A DNA stretch of 41,320 nucleotides from an uncultured Beijerinckiaceae bacterium (GCA_937863205.1 CALMGA010000213.1:1-41320), one strand, 5' to 3'. Positions 28,143-37,690 are shown, numbered from the stretch's first letter. The notes: generated by a model not told the origin, from the letters alone. Numbers and translations: made by a program.

Positions 28143-30131
28143 TCAGTTGCCGGCGGCGACCGTCAACTGGTCGAGAAGGGCGGCGGGATCGTTGAGAAGG
28201 CCGGCATCGGCGGCCCCGAGCCCGTTCGCCGCGGAAACAGCGATATGCAGCGGCGTCTTGGGATCGGCGATGAAGCGGGCCACCGCTTCTTCGAGCGGCT
28301 TCAGCTTGGGCGGATCGCCGGCCATCGGCGGCAGCTTGTTGCGCACCATATCGATCACCGTGTCGCGCGCCTGCGCGACGCTGACCCCGTCCTGCGTCGC
28401 CTTGAAGGCGAGCAGGCGATCGACCAGGCCATCGTCGTGGAGCGTCAGGTCGAACCCCTTGAACACCACGGACGCCGCCGCCGCCTTCTGCGCGTCGGCA
28501 TCGCGCGAAACGATCGCGTCCGTCACCTTGCCGAGATCGAGCTTCAGCAGTGTCGATCCCATGCCGGTGCCCTCCATGCGCCAGTCGTTGATCTTCAACG
28601 TTTGGCTCGCCGCGTCGTAGCTGCTGGCAAGGCGGCTCGATATGTCGAGCTTGGGATAGCCGAGCGTCAGGAGCATCGGCGACATATCGGGCCGGATCGC
28701 CACCTCGACATGGTCGACGGTGAGCGTCGCGCTGGGCGGAAGGGCGTCGATCTTGGCGCCGGGCACGGCGAAGCCGGCGCGAGCCACCTCGAAATTGAGG
28801 CGCCGTTCCGGCTGGCCTGCGTCGGCGACGTTGAAATCGTAGACCAGTCCCGAAAGGTCGAAGCTGTCGAGAAGCGGCAGCGTTTTCGCGCCCAGCGAGG
28901 CCGGCAGCGTCAGTCCCTTCGCCTCGGCGCCGGCGAGAACGACCCTGCCTTGCGGTGCTTCGAAGCGGAACTTCTGCACGGCGAGGTCGCCGACCTGTCG
29001 ATCATGGAAACCGCCGATGGCGATGCGGGCCAGTTGAAGAAGGTCGTTCTTGTTCGGGCCCTCGACGGGCGGTGTCGTGGCGACGTCCTCGACCTGCAGC
29101 AGGGTGAAGGACAGGGAGTTGACGATGTCATCCAGGAAGGCGTCCACCGCCGGCTCTCCCGGCTTTCCCACGGCCAGCAGCACGCTGCGCGCCTGCGTCA
29201 CCAGCGCGAGGGGGCGCGCCTTCAGGCCCGTTTCCTTCAGGCTGGCCACGGTAAGCACCGGCTGGGCTTCGCCCGAGGTCAGCTTGACGGCGCTGACCGC
29301 GAAGGAGTCGGCCAACGCCTTCTGCGCTTCGTTATCGTCGGTCCGCGCGGTGGCGGCGACGTGCACGATCTGCCCCATGTCGATGCCGGCCATCTCAACG
29401 CTGCCAACCTCGGCGGCGGTGGATCCTTTGCCGCTTTTCGTCTTCAGCGTGCCGGCGGCGGCGCTGCCGAGGGCCGCCCTGCCGTGCACCACGTTGGCGA
29501 GCAGCAACTGGGTCTGCCGCCAGTGCTGCTCGAAGTCGCCGCTCTGCGTGTCGGCCTTGATCTCGGGCACGGTGATGGACGCGGCGTCGAGTCGGCGCAA
29601 CCTCGCTTCCACCGATTCGGCCGTCGTCGGATCCAGCAAGGCGGCAAGATCGGCGTTGCTCAGCGAGGTGCCGGCGAGCTCGATCTTGGGGATGGTATAG
29701 GTCACGTTGTCGTAGGTGATGACGACGTTCTCGGCTGATGCCGTGCCGGGCGCCGCGAGGGACGGCGGCGCGCTGCCCGCCTCGGGCGACGCATCAGGCA
29801 CGGCATCGCCGGAGGGAAACGCCCAAGCCGGCGACACCGGGGACAGCTTCGCGATCGAAGGCAGCCACGAGCGGCCGCCATCCAGAGCGAGCCGCAGGGC
29901 GGAGATGCGCACGCTGAGACGGCCGCTGTCGACCGCGATCCCGCGCAGGGTCACCTTTCCGCTGAGAACATCGACGGAGGTGTGGGCGACGCTGAGGCCG
30001 TTGCGGCCGTCGATGAGGCTGGCGATCGCCAGCCGGGTCCGCACCTGCGCCCCCAGCCCGGCGGCAGCGAGGGCGACGAACCCGGTCACGGCGGCGGCGG
30101 TGACCAGCTTGAGCGGACGAGGGATCATCAT
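28143..30131 (-). CDS. Large envelope protein of unknown function
   Basis: This protein has about 662 residues from ATG 30131 (GGAA upstream). An N-terminal hydrophobic segment (LVTAAAVTGFVALAAAGLG) is a signal anchor or peptide. The rest is mostly amphipathic beta/helix with repeated phrases such as VTLRGIAVDSGRLSVRISAL, VRISALRLALDGG, and later LTLPASLGAKTLPLLDSFDL and LTVDHVEVAIRPDMSP, a texture reminiscent of AsmA/DUF748-like inner-membrane-anchored periplasmic proteins. I do not recognise a specific family. Residues about 100-120 are Ala/Pro/Ser-rich linker. It lies 137 bases after erpA on the same strand and has no other close partner. Confidence 0.85.
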   Translation of the reverse strand: MMIPRPLKLVTAAAVTGFVALAAAGLGAQVRTRLAIASLIDGRNGLSVAHTSVDVLSGKVTLRGIAVDSGRLSVRISALRLALDGGRSWLPSIAKLSPVSPAWAFPSGDAVPDASPEAGSAPPSLAAPGTASAENVVITYDNVTYTIPKIELAGTSLSNADLAALLDPTTAESVEARLRRLDAASITVPEIKADTQSGDFEQHWRQTQLLLANVVHGRAALGSAAAGTLKTKSGKGSTAAEVGSVEMAGIDMGQIVHVAATARTDDNEAQKALADSFAVSAVKLTSGEAQPVLTVASLKETGLKARPLALVTQARSVLLAVGKPGEPAVDAFLDDIVNSLSFTLLQVEDVATTPPVEGPNKNDLLQLARIAIGGFHDRQVGDLAVQKFRFEAPQGRVVLAGAEAKGLTLPASLGAKTLPLLDSFDLSGLVYDFNVADAGQPERRLNFEVARAGFAVPGAKIDALPPSATLTVDHVEVAIRPDMSPMLLTLGYPKLDISSRLASSYDAASQTLKINDWRMEGTGMGSTLLKLDLGKVTDAIVSRDADAQKAAAASVVFKGFDLTLHDDGLVDRLLAFKATQDGVSVAQARDTVIDMVRNKLPPMAGDPPKLKPLEEAVARFIADPKTPLHIAVSAANGLGAADAGLLNDPAALLDQLTVAAGN

Positions 30132-30268
30132 CAATGTTTCCACGCGGTCTCCACGCCGCCCTTGTCGGGGAGAGACCGCGCCCGCGCAAGCGGCCAAACA
30201 GGCCGCCGCGGCGAAAACCGGCCGCGACGGGGAAAACTTACGTGACGTGGTTGATGCCGACAGGCCGG

Positions 30269-30646
30269 TCAGATCGCGAAGCTGGTGCCGCAACCGCAGG
30301 ACGCCGTCGCCTGCGGATTGTGGATCTTGAAGGCCTGACCCATCAGGTCGTTGACGAAATCCACCGTTGAGCCGCGCAGGTATTCGAGCGACGTCGGGTC
30401 GATCAGCACGGTGGCGCCGTCGCGCCGCAGCACGAGGTCGTCGGTGTCGGCCGCGCCGACGATGTTGTAGGTGTATTGGAAGCCCGAGCAGCCACCGCCG
30501 TCGACGCCGATGCGAAGCGCGGCGCGCGGCGCCTCGGTCTTCAGGATGTCGGCGATCCGCCTCGCCGCCGCGGCACTGATGAGAACGGCATCGACGGCCG
30601 GCGCCTTGGTCGCCGCGCACTGCACCTGTGTATTCTCGACCATCAT
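30269..30646 (-). CDS. erpA: Iron-sulfur cluster insertion protein ErpA (A-type carrier)
   Basis: This 125-residue protein starts at ATG 30646 with GGGGAG directly upstream (a second ATG at 30643 has better spacing). The three cluster-binding cysteines are present: C53 in VDGGGCSGFQY, and C117 and C119 in ASCGCGTSF. GSTVDFVNDLMGQAFKIHNP is typical of ErpA. It carries iron-sulfur clusters to apoproteins in the cytoplasm. IscA or SufA are close relatives, but the ErpA-type C-terminus and the divergent dgt neighbour fit the alphaproteobacterial erpA-dgt locus. Confidence 0.92.
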   Translation of the reverse strand: MMVENTQVQCAATKAPAVDAVLISAAAARRIADILKTEAPRAALRIGVDGGGCSGFQYTYNIVGAADTDDLVLRRDGATVLIDPTSLEYLRGSTVDFVNDLMGQAFKIHNPQATASCGCGTSFAI

Positions 30647-30668
30647 CTCCCCGCTCGCGGCTGCCTTC

Positions 30669-30710
30669 GCGACCGCCGATCTTGCGACCGCCGATCTTGC
30701 GATCACCGGT
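30669..30710. repeat. 15-bp tandem duplication with a degenerate third copy upstream of erpA
   Basis: GCGACCGCCGATCTT occurs at 30669-30683 and 30684-30698, followed by the related GCGATCACCGG. It sits in the erpA-dgt divergent spacer just upstream of the chosen erpA start. Confidence 0.85.
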
Positions 30711-30925
30711 CAGGCGACAGGGTGGCGGGCTAGTTCGGACCGGCGAGGGCCGGGGTCCTTGCGCGCGCCACATGCACTAGATACGTCCGGCGACGCCCCC
30801 GCGCAATGAGCGGGCAACCGGAGCCGTTTCCTTGTCGCCGACCCGTCCGCGCCCGCGTCGGATCCCGCCGCCGGGCGGGCAGCTGGCTGTCCGCGGAATG
30901 CGCTTGTCCGAGGAAGGCCGCCGCC

Positions 30926-32137
30926 GTGGATAGGGCCAGCTACGCCGCCAGCCCAGGGCGCAGCCCCGGCCGCCTCCTGCCCGAGCCGTCCTCGCCCACA
31001 CGATCCGACTTCCAGCGCGATCGCGACCGCATCATCCATTCCACCGCCTTCCGCCGGCTCGCCCACAAGACGCAGGTCTTCGTGCCGCACGAGGGTGACC
31101 ATTACCGAACCCGCCTCACCCATTCCATCGAGGTCGGACAGCTCGCCCGCGCCCTGTCGCGCTCGCTCCGCCTCGACGAGGACCTGGCCGAAGCGGTGGC
31201 GCTCGCCCACGACCTCGGCCACACCCCGTTCGGGCACACCGGCGAGGAGGTGCTCGACGCCCTGATGGCCGGCGCCGGCGGCTTCGATCACAACGCGCAG
31301 ACCCTGCGGGTGGTGACCAAGCTGGAGCGCCGCTACGCCGCCTTTGACGGCCTCAACCTGACCTTTGAGATGCTGGAAGGCCTCGCCAAGCACAATGGCC
31401 CGCTGCTCGACCGCGCCGGCTTCCCCGTCGCCGCCCACGCCCTGCGCGGGCTGCCCGGCATCTTCCGCGAGGTCGAGGCGCAGCTGAAACCGATCTGCCC
31501 GCTCGGCCTCGACCGATACGCCACCGCGGAAGCGCAGGCGGCCGCGCTCGCCGACGACATCGCCTACAACGCCCACGACCTCGACGACGGGCTGCGCGCC
31601 GGCCTGTTCACGCTCGCCGAGTGCTGCGCCGTCCCCTTCCTCGCCGGCCTCCTCGACGACATCGCCGCCGCCCATCCCGGCCTCGACGACAGCCGCACCA
31701 TTCACGAGCTGACACGCCGCATCATCACCCGCTTCGTCGAGGACGTCACGGCCGAGGGCGCGCGGCGGCTCGCCGGACTCGACAGCCTCGACGCGGTTCG
31801 CGACGCTGGCCGGGCCGTGATCGCCTTTTCCCGCCCTGTGGCCAACGCCAAGGACGCCCTCAAGGCTTTCCTGTGGGCGCACATGTACCGCGCCCCCGAG
31901 CTGGTCGCGATCCGCGAGCAGGCGGCGGAGGTCGTGCGCGACCTGTTCCTCACCTTTCGCGACGCGCCCGGGCTGATGCCGGCGGAATGGGCGGAGCGGG
32001 CCAATCCGCTCGACCATTCCGGCCGGCGCGAGCGCGTGGTGTGCGACTACATCGCCGGCATGACCGACCGATACGCCCTCGCCGAGCACCGCCGCCATTT
32101 CGCGGCGACGCCGGAGCTGCGCTACGGGGCGCGCTGA
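30926..32137 (+). CDS. dgt: Deoxyguanosinetriphosphate triphosphohydrolase-like protein
   Basis: This 403-residue protein starts at GTG 30926, supported by AGGAAGG (30911-30917) eight bases upstream; the frame is open to ATG 30806, but that extension is Arg-rich noise. The HD-domain phosphohydrolase motifs are clear: RDRDRIIHSTAFRRLAHKTQ, RLTHSIEVGQ (H66), and AHDLGHTPFGHTGE (H95, D96), with ADDIAYNAHDLDDG as the distal aspartate. It hydrolyses dNTPs to deoxynucleoside and triphosphate, affecting nucleotide pools. It is divergent from erpA and upstream of argS. Confidence 0.95.
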   Translation: MDRASYAASPGRSPGRLLPEPSSPTRSDFQRDRDRIIHSTAFRRLAHKTQVFVPHEGDHYRTRLTHSIEVGQLARALSRSLRLDEDLAEAVALAHDLGHTPFGHTGEEVLDALMAGAGGFDHNAQTLRVVTKLERRYAAFDGLNLTFEMLEGLAKHNGPLLDRAGFPVAAHALRGLPGIFREVEAQLKPICPLGLDRYATAEAQAAALADDIAYNAHDLDDGLRAGLFTLAECCAVPFLAGLLDDIAAAHPGLDDSRTIHELTRRIITRFVEDVTAEGARRLAGLDSLDAVRDAGRAVIAFSRPVANAKDALKAFLWAHMYRAPELVAIREQAAEVVRDLFLTFRDAPGLMPAEWAERANPLDHSGRRERVVCDYIAGMTDRYALAEHRRHFAATPELRYGAR

Positions 32138-32146
32138 GCCCGTTCT

Positions 32147-32175
32147 TTGACGCTGCCTGGGATCTGCGCTAATCA
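32147..32175 (+). promoter_or_regulatory. Possible sigma70-type promoter of the argS leader
   Basis: TTGACG (32147-32152) and TAATCA (32170-32175) are separated by 17 bases, just after the dgt stop. The -35 is good and the -10 is weak. Transcription would begin near 32182 and include the hairpin-rich leader. Confidence 0.3.
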
Positions 32176-32196
32176 GGTTTCACAAAAATGCCCTGC

Positions 32197-32292
32197 GGTT
32201 TTGCGATCAAAACCTGCTGCCTATCAAGGAGCTAAGCGGATGGAGCGTTGGCCTGCCAACGCGAACCTGCTTGGGGCGCACGCACCCCAAGC
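32197..32292 (+). promoter_or_regulatory. Structured leader of argS: three perfect hairpins
   Basis: Three exact inverted repeats follow each other: GGTTTTG-CGAT-CAAAACC (32197-32214), GCGTTGG-CCTG-CCAACGC (32245-32262), and GCTTGGGG with an 8-base loop and CCCCAAGC (32269-32292). None is followed by a T tract, so they are not obvious intrinsic terminators. AAGGAG (32226-32231) with ATG 32240 lies between the first two. The arrangement suggests a regulatory 5' leader or a small RNA; it matches no riboswitch I recognise. Confidence 0.6.
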
Positions 32293-32428
32293 CATGACAC
32301 ACACGCCGACCGGCGCCGGGCAGGTCTTGCCGCCGCCGGCCCCTGCCGCAAAGCGCCGCCTCCATGAACCTCTTCGCCCTTTTTCACGAGCGGGTCGCCG
32401 CCATCCTCGCCGGCTTCGCCGCCGATAA
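32240..32428 (+). CDS. Candidate small leader ORF overlapping the argS start
   Basis: This 62-codon ORF begins at ATG 32240, preceded by AAGGAG with an ideal 8-base spacer. It ends at TAA 32428, so it overlaps the first 65 bases of argS in another frame. The peptide ([20 protein letters not shown], then Pro/Ala- and Arg-rich) has no recognisable family, and its second half is simply the shadow of argS. argS itself lacks a visible Shine-Dalgarno, so translation of this ORF could influence argS initiation. Whether it is translated is unknown. Confidence 0.3.
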   Translation: MERWPANANLLGAHAPQAMTHTPTGAGQVLPPPAPAAKRRLHEPLRPFSRAGRRHPRRLRRR

Positions 32429-34139
32429 CCGTTTGCCGGCCGGCCTCGATCCCGCCCGCTTCGTGGTCGAGCCGCCCCGCGACCGGACCCATGGCGACCT
32501 CGCCACCAATGCCGCCATGGTGTTCGCCAAGGAGGCGAAGGCGTCCTTCGGCGGCCCGCGCCAGCTCGCGATGGCCGTCGCCGCGGCGCTGGCCGGTTTC
32601 GACGGCGTCGATCAGGCCGAGGTGGCCGGACCCGGCTTCATCAACGTCAGGGTGAAGCCCGAGGTTCTCGCGGTGATCCTGCGCGCCGCCCTGATCGATC
32701 CCGTCGGCTTCGCCCGACCGGCCGCGAGCCAGTCGGCGGCCCCGGTCAACGTCGAATACGTATCGGCCAACCCGACCGGCCCGATGCATGTCGGGCACGG
32801 GCGCGGCGCCGTGTTCGGCGATGCCCTGGCAAGCCTGCTCAACTTCGCCGGCCACCCCGTGACGCGGGAATACTACATCAACGACGCCGGGGCGCAGGTC
32901 GACGTGCTCGCACGCTCGGCCTTCCTGCGCTACCGCGAAGCGCTCGGCGACGAGATCGGCGCGATCCCGGACGGGCTCTACCCCGGCGACTACCTCAGGC
33001 CAATCGGCGCCGTTCTGGCCGCGACCCATGGCGACCGCCTGGTCGGCAAGGCCGAAGGCGAATGGCTGCCCATCGTGCGCGCCGCCGCCATCGCCGCGAT
33101 GATGGAACTGATCCGCGACGACCTCGCCGCCCTGGGCATCCGCCACGACGTGTTCTTCTCCGAGCGCTCGCTCGTCCACGGCGCCGACGGCGACGCCGTG
33201 GCCGCCGCCATCGCCGATCTCGAAGCCAAGGGGCTCGTTTATCTCGGCCGCTTGCCGCCGCCCAAGGGACAGGCCGGCGAGGATTGGGAGGACCGCGAGC
33301 AGACCCTGTTCCGGTCTTCGGGGTTCGGCGACGACGTCGACCGGCCGCTTCTCAAGTCGGACGGATCCTACACCTACTTCGCCGCCGATATCGCCTATCA
33401 CCGGGTCAAGATCGGGCGCGGGGCGCGCGACCTCATCGACGTGATGGGCGCCGACCACGGCGGCTATGTCCGGCGCATGCAGGCCGCTGTGACGGCCTTG
33501 TCCGGCGGCGAGGCGACGCTCGACGTCAAGCTGTGCCAGCTCGTTCACCTCGTGCGCGACGGCGAGCCGGTGAAGATGTCCAAGCGCTCGGGTGACTTCG
33601 TCACCTTGCGCGAGGTGGTGGACGAGGTCGGCGTCGATGCCGTGCGCTTCATGATGCTGTACCGCAAGAACGACGCGCCGTTGGAGTTCGACCTCGCCAA
33701 GGTGCGGGAACAGTCGCGCGACAATCCCGTCTTCTACGTGCAATACGCCCATGCCCGCGCCGCCTCCGTGATGCGGCAGGCCGCGAGCGTCTTCCCCGAC
33801 CTCGACATGAGCCCGGCCGCTTTGGCGACGGCGGACATGTCCCGGCTCGACGATGAGGGCGAACGCGCCCTGCTTCGCGAGCTGGCGCAGTTCCCGCGCG
33901 TGGTCGAGGCGGCGGCGCGGGCGCACGAGCCGCACCGCCTCGCCTTCTACCTGCACGATCTCGCATCGAGCTTTCACGGACACTGGACGGCGGGTACCGC
34001 TCGGCCACAATTACGCTTTCTTAATGAGAAACAGAGAGAAACAACCTGTGTCCGTCTTGCCCTGGTTTCGGCCATCGGCGGCGTCATAGCGACAGGTCTT
34101 GGCATCTTGGGGGTGTCCGCACCGTCCGAGATGCGCTGA
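32364..34139 (+). CDS. argS: Arginyl-tRNA synthetase
   Basis: This 591-residue class I synthetase starts at ATG 32364 with no evident Shine-Dalgarno. The N-terminal tRNA-recognition (Add-1) domain is followed by the HIGH motif ([20 protein letters not shown] at 142-145), [11 protein letters not shown], the MGADHGGYV region, and KMSKRSG (K404-K407). The C-terminal anticodon-binding DALR domain ends ASSFHGHW...[16 protein letters not shown]. It charges tRNA-Arg in the cytoplasm. It heads the argS-SPOR-nagZ-scpAB-tatABC block; the unusual leader upstream may control it. Confidence 0.97.
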   Translation: MNLFALFHERVAAILAGFAADNRLPAGLDPARFVVEPPRDRTHGDLATNAAMVFAKEAKASFGGPRQLAMAVAAALAGFDGVDQAEVAGPGFINVRVKPEVLAVILRAALIDPVGFARPAASQSAAPVNVEYVSANPTGPMHVGHGRGAVFGDALASLLNFAGHPVTREYYINDAGAQVDVLARSAFLRYREALGDEIGAIPDGLYPGDYLRPIGAVLAATHGDRLVGKAEGEWLPIVRAAAIAAMMELIRDDLAALGIRHDVFFSERSLVHGADGDAVAAAIADLEAKGLVYLGRLPPPKGQAGEDWEDREQTLFRSSGFGDDVDRPLLKSDGSYTYFAADIAYHRVKIGRGARDLIDVMGADHGGYVRRMQAAVTALSGGEATLDVKLCQLVHLVRDGEPVKMSKRSGDFVTLREVVDEVGVDAVRFMMLYRKNDAPLEFDLAKVREQSRDNPVFYVQYAHARAASVMRQAASVFPDLDMSPAALATADMSRLDDEGERALLRELAQFPRVVEAAARAHEPHRLAFYLHDLASSFHGHWTAGTARPQLRFLNEKQRETTCVRLALVSAIGGVIATGLGILGVSAPSEMR

Positions 34140-34232
34140 AGGACTCCCGCCCGACCAGCGAAGCCGCAGGGCCTTCGCTTGGGAGGCAAGCGTAACGGGC
34201 CGCCCCCGGGCTGCCGCGCGAGGGTTTTGAGT

Positions 34233-35849
34233 ATGAACGAGCCCGTGGTGAAGCAACGTCCGTCCATCGACCTCGACGACTTCGAGCGCCGGCTGCGCCA
34301 CGCGTCCGCACCCGCGCCCGTCGGACGGAAGGGTGACCGGCATGGCGATCCGCTGGCCGAACTGGCGCGGCTCGTCGGCGAGCCCTACGATCCCTACGGC
34401 CACGTGTTCGCCGGGGAAGGCATGGCCGGCCATCCGCCGGCGAACCAGGGGCCGTATTCGGGCGCCCCCCGGTCCGCGGATCCCTACGCGTCCGAGCGTC
34501 GCGAGCCTGGTTTCGCCGGCGGGGCACCGCGGCTGTTCGGCGACTTCGCCGCCATCGAGGCTGGATTGCGCGGCAGCTCGCACTCGCAGCACGATCGCCA
34601 GTTCACCCCGCAGAACCCGGCCGTCCCCGATCCGTCGGCCTACCACGCGCACGCCGGTTATTCCCAGGCTGATTATGCGCAGGCCGGCCACCCGCAGGCG
34701 GACCAGGCGAACTACGTGCAGGCCGGACAACCGCCGCTCGACGGCGAAGGGGAATGGACCGGCCCCTCCGTCGGCGAAGGCCTCGCCGCCGAGGGCTGGG
34801 ACGGGCATAACGGCCGCCGCCCCGACACCGCGCGGGCGCGGCGTCCGATGATGCTGATGGCCGCCTCCATCGCCGTGGGCGTGATCGGCATCGGCGCCGC
34901 CTTCGCCCTGAAGGGCCGGGTGTCGTCGAGCCCGCGCGAAGTCAAGACGATCATGGCCGATGCCTCGCCCACCAAGATCCAGCCGCCGCCCGACGCGTCG
35001 CCGGACGGCGGCGGCGACGGGGCCGCGTTCGGCAAGAGCGGGCAAGCCACGCCGGCCAAGCTGGTGAGCCGGGAAGAACAACCGGTCGACATCGCGCAGG
35101 CCGTGCAGGACAACGTCGCCCGCGCCGCCCAGATGAATCCGCCCACGGATGCGTCCACGGTGCCGGTGCCACCCTCGCCGGGACAGATGCAGGCGCAAGC
35201 CTCCGGACGCGTCGATCCGACCGGCGATCCCGGGCAGGGCTTCGGCTTGGCGGAGATTCCCGCGCCCAAGCGCGTCAAGGTCGTCTCGGTGCGCCCGGAC
35301 GGAACCATCCTGCCCAACGACGAACCGCCGGCCGCTGCCGCGCCGCGCCAGCCCGCCGGCAAAACCAGCGACCGCACCGGGCCCGTGGCCAAGGCGTCGA
35401 CCCCGAAGCCGGTGACGGCCAAGACGACTTCGCGCGTCGCGTCCGCGGCCAAGCCGACCGACAAGAGCATCGACTCGCTGGCCGCCGGCGCGGACGACGC
35501 CCCGGCGACCAAGCCGGTGCGCAAGCCCAAGCCGCAGCGGGTCGCCTCGGCCGAACCCGGCGACGGGACCAGCGAAACCCCGGCCCCGGCCATGGACGAA
35601 AGCGGCGGCGGCTTCGCCGTGCAGCTCGCCGCGCCCGGCAGCGAGGCCGACGCCAGGGCTGCCTCCTCGCGCCTGTCGAAGAAGTTTTCCGACGCTCTCG
35701 GCGGCCATCGCATCGGCTTTCACCGGGCCGACAGCAACGGCAAGCCCGTGTTCCGCGTGCGGGTCAGCAGCCTGAGCCGGGCCGACGCCGTGAGCCTCTG
35801 CGAGAAGCTCAAGGCGGATGGCGGCAGCTGCTTCGTCGCCAAGAACTAG
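34233..35849 (+). CDS. SPOR-domain membrane protein
   Basis: This 538-residue protein starts at ATG 34233 with AGGG upstream. The cytoplasmic N-terminal 205 residues are Pro/Gly/Ala/Gln-rich, with a short repeat (QADYAQAGHPQADQ, NYVQAGQ) near 145-165. One membrane helix lies near 206-228 (MMLMAASIAVGVIGIGAAFA). A long disordered Ala/Pro/Lys periplasmic linker leads to a C-terminal SPOR domain (about 459-538: GGFAVQLAAPGSEADARAAS...VFRVRVSSLSRADAVSLCEK). SPOR domains bind denuded peptidoglycan at the division site. Its place between argS and nagZ is conserved in alphaproteobacteria and consistent with cell-wall remodelling. Confidence 0.9.
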   Translation: MNEPVVKQRPSIDLDDFERRLRHASAPAPVGRKGDRHGDPLAELARLVGEPYDPYGHVFAGEGMAGHPPANQGPYSGAPRSADPYASERREPGFAGGAPRLFGDFAAIEAGLRGSSHSQHDRQFTPQNPAVPDPSAYHAHAGYSQADYAQAGHPQADQANYVQAGQPPLDGEGEWTGPSVGEGLAAEGWDGHNGRRPDTARARRPMMLMAASIAVGVIGIGAAFALKGRVSSSPREVKTIMADASPTKIQPPPDASPDGGGDGAAFGKSGQATPAKLVSREEQPVDIAQAVQDNVARAAQMNPPTDASTVPVPPSPGQMQAQASGRVDPTGDPGQGFGLAEIPAPKRVKVVSVRPDGTILPNDEPPAAAAPRQPAGKTSDRTGPVAKASTPKPVTAKTTSRVASAAKPTDKSIDSLAAGADDAPATKPVRKPKPQRVASAEPGDGTSETPAPAMDESGGGFAVQLAAPGSEADARAASSRLSKKFSDALGGHRIGFHRADSNGKPVFRVRVSSLSRADAVSLCEKLKADGGSCFVAKN

Positions 35850-35853
35850 ACCT

Positions 35854-36864
35854 GTGCCCCGCGCCTTCGTCTGCGGCTGCCGCGGGCTCGCGCTTGGCGC
35901 CGACGAGCGGGCCTTCCTGAGGGAGGCCGACCCGCTCGGCGTGATCCTGTTCAAGCGCAACATCGAGGGGCCTGACCAGGTCCGCGCGCTGACGGCGGAG
36001 ATCCGCTCGGCGCTCGGCCGCGACGAGGCGATGGTGCTGGTCGATCAGGAGGGCGGACGGGTGCAGCGCCTCGCCGCACCTCATTGGCGCCGTCACCCAG
36101 CCGCCGCCCGCTTCGCAGCCGTAGCCGACACGGCCGCACGGATCGCGGCCGTCCGCCTCGGCGCCCGGCTTCTCGCCGCCGAGCTGCGTGCCGTCGGCAT
36201 CAATGTCGATTGCATGCCTGTGCTCGACGTGCCGGTCGCCGGCGCCCACGACATCATCGGCGACCGGGCCTACGCCCGCGACCCTTCGCTCGTCACGACC
36301 CTCGGCCGCGCCGCCGCCGACGGCCTCCTCGACGGCGGCGTGCTGCCGGTGATGAAGCATGTGCCCGGCCACGGCCGGGCGGCGGCGGACAGTCACATGG
36401 CCCTGCCGGTCGTCGAGGCCTCGCGCGACGAGCTGGAGGCCTCCGATTTCGAGCCGTTCCGCCGCAACCGCGACCTGCCGGCGGCGATGACCGCGCATGT
36501 GGTCTATGCCGCGATCGATCCCGAGCGCCCGGCGACGATCTCGCCGGTGGTGATCCGCGACGTGGTACGCGGCGCCATCGGCTTCGACGGCCTGCTGTTC
36601 AGCGACGACCTGTCGATGAAGGCCCTGCAGGGCAGCTTCCGTGACAAGGCGACCCGGCTCTTCGCCGCGGGGGTCGACGTCGCCCTGCACTGCAACGGTG
36701 AGCGGGCGGAGGCCGAAGAGGTCGCCGCGGTGGCGCCCGTGCTGGCGGAGGCCGCTGCGATCCGGGTCGAGCGCGCCCGCGCGGCCCTGCGCCGTCCGCA
36801 GGCGGACTTCGACCGGGCGGCGGCCGCGGACATTCTCGATCGCGTGCTTGCGGCCTCGGCCTGA
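35854..36864 (+). CDS. nagZ: Beta-N-acetylhexosaminidase NagZ
   Basis: This 336-residue protein starts at GTG 35854, four bases after the SPOR stop; an overlapping ATG at 35818 is less likely. It belongs to glycoside hydrolase family 3: VDQEGGRVQRLAAPHW, VDCMPVLDVPV, MKHVPGHGRAAADSHMALP (catalytic histidine loop), MTAHVVYAAID and LLFSDDLSMKAL with the nucleophile aspartate. It removes N-acetylglucosamine from anhydromuropeptides in the cytoplasm during cell-wall recycling. Confidence 0.95.
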   Translation: MPRAFVCGCRGLALGADERAFLREADPLGVILFKRNIEGPDQVRALTAEIRSALGRDEAMVLVDQEGGRVQRLAAPHWRRHPAAARFAAVADTAARIAAVRLGARLLAAELRAVGINVDCMPVLDVPVAGAHDIIGDRAYARDPSLVTTLGRAAADGLLDGGVLPVMKHVPGHGRAAADSHMALPVVEASRDELEASDFEPFRRNRDLPAAMTAHVVYAAIDPERPATISPVVIRDVVRGAIGFDGLLFSDDLSMKALQGSFRDKATRLFAAGVDVALHCNGERAEAEEVAAVAPVLAEAAAIRVERARAALRRPQADFDRAAAADILDRVLAASA

Positions 36865-36910
36865 TCGGCCGAAACTGCTTCGGCCGGGTTGGCCGGCCGG
36901 GCCGGAACGT

Positions 36911-37690
36911 ATGGACGATGCTTTCTTCGATTTGGAGCCGGCGACGGGCGAGGACGAGCGCCTCTTCGTCGACCTCGACGGGTTCGAGGGTCCGCTCGAC
37001 CTGTTGCTTGAACTCGCCCGTCGTTCGAAGATCGATCTGCACCGTATCTCCCTGCTCGCCCTCGTCGAGCAGTACCTCGCCTTCATCGAGCAGGCCCGCG
37101 CGGTGCGGCTGGAACTGGCCGCCGATTATCTCGTGATGGCCGCCTGGCTGGCCTATCTCAAGTCGCGGCTGCTGCTCCCGCGCGAGCAGGACGCGCAGCA
37201 GCCCGACGTCGGCGAGCTGGCCGCCGCTCTGGCCGAGCGGCTGCGACGTCTCGACGCGATCCGTGCCGCCGCGCGCGCCCTGCAGGCGAGACCGCAGCTC
37301 GGCCGAGACTTCGCCCTGCGCGGCGCTCCCGACGCAACCCTCGCCGATGCCGGTCCGCCGCTCTGGACCGCCACCGTACACGACCTGCTCGCCGCCTACG
37401 TCCGGCAGCGCCGGCGCCGCGAGCTGTCCCGCGTCACCCTGCACAAGCGCGAGGTCTGGTCGCTCGCGCACGCGCGCGAGGCCCTGCTGCCGCTGCTGGT
37501 GGCGGCGGACTGGCACACCCTCGACGCGCACCTCGCCGCCTTCTGCACGACGCCGTCGCGCCGGCGCACGGTGCGCGCGAGCGCGCTGTCGGCGGTGCTG
37601 GAGATGGTGCGGGAAGGCCGCCTCGCCGTGCGGCAGGAGTTGAACTTCGCGCCGCTGTGGATCCGCTCGCGGCAGTCGGCAGCGACCTGA
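36911..37690 (+). CDS. scpA: Segregation and condensation protein A
   Basis: This 259-residue protein starts at ATG 36911. The kleisin-type N-terminus VDLDGFEGPLDLLLELARRS, followed by KIDLHRISLLALVEQYLAFI and LAADYLVMAAWLAYLKSRLL, is diagnostic. The C-terminal winged helix includes TVRASALSAVLEMVREGRL. ScpA bridges SMC heads and, with ScpB, forms the condensin complex for chromosome segregation. Its stop overlaps the scpB start by one base (TGATG), indicating coupled translation. Confidence 0.95.
   Translation: MDDAFFDLEPATGEDERLFVDLDGFEGPLDLLLELARRSKIDLHRISLLALVEQYLAFIEQARAVRLELAADYLVMAAWLAYLKSRLLLPREQDAQQPDVGELAAALAERLRRLDAIRAAARALQARPQLGRDFALRGAPDATLADAGPPLWTATVHDLLAAYVRQRRRRELSRVTLHKREVWSLAHAREALLPLLVAADWHTLDAHLAAFCTTPSRRRTVRASALSAVLEMVREGRLAVRQELNFAPLWIRSRQSAAT

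Noticed and set aside
32197..32292. Known riboswitch (mini-ykkC/guanidine-II or T-box) before argS
   Set aside because: The loops lack the ACGR signature of guanidine-II, and there is no T-box sequence or specifier stem. The structure is left unnamed.
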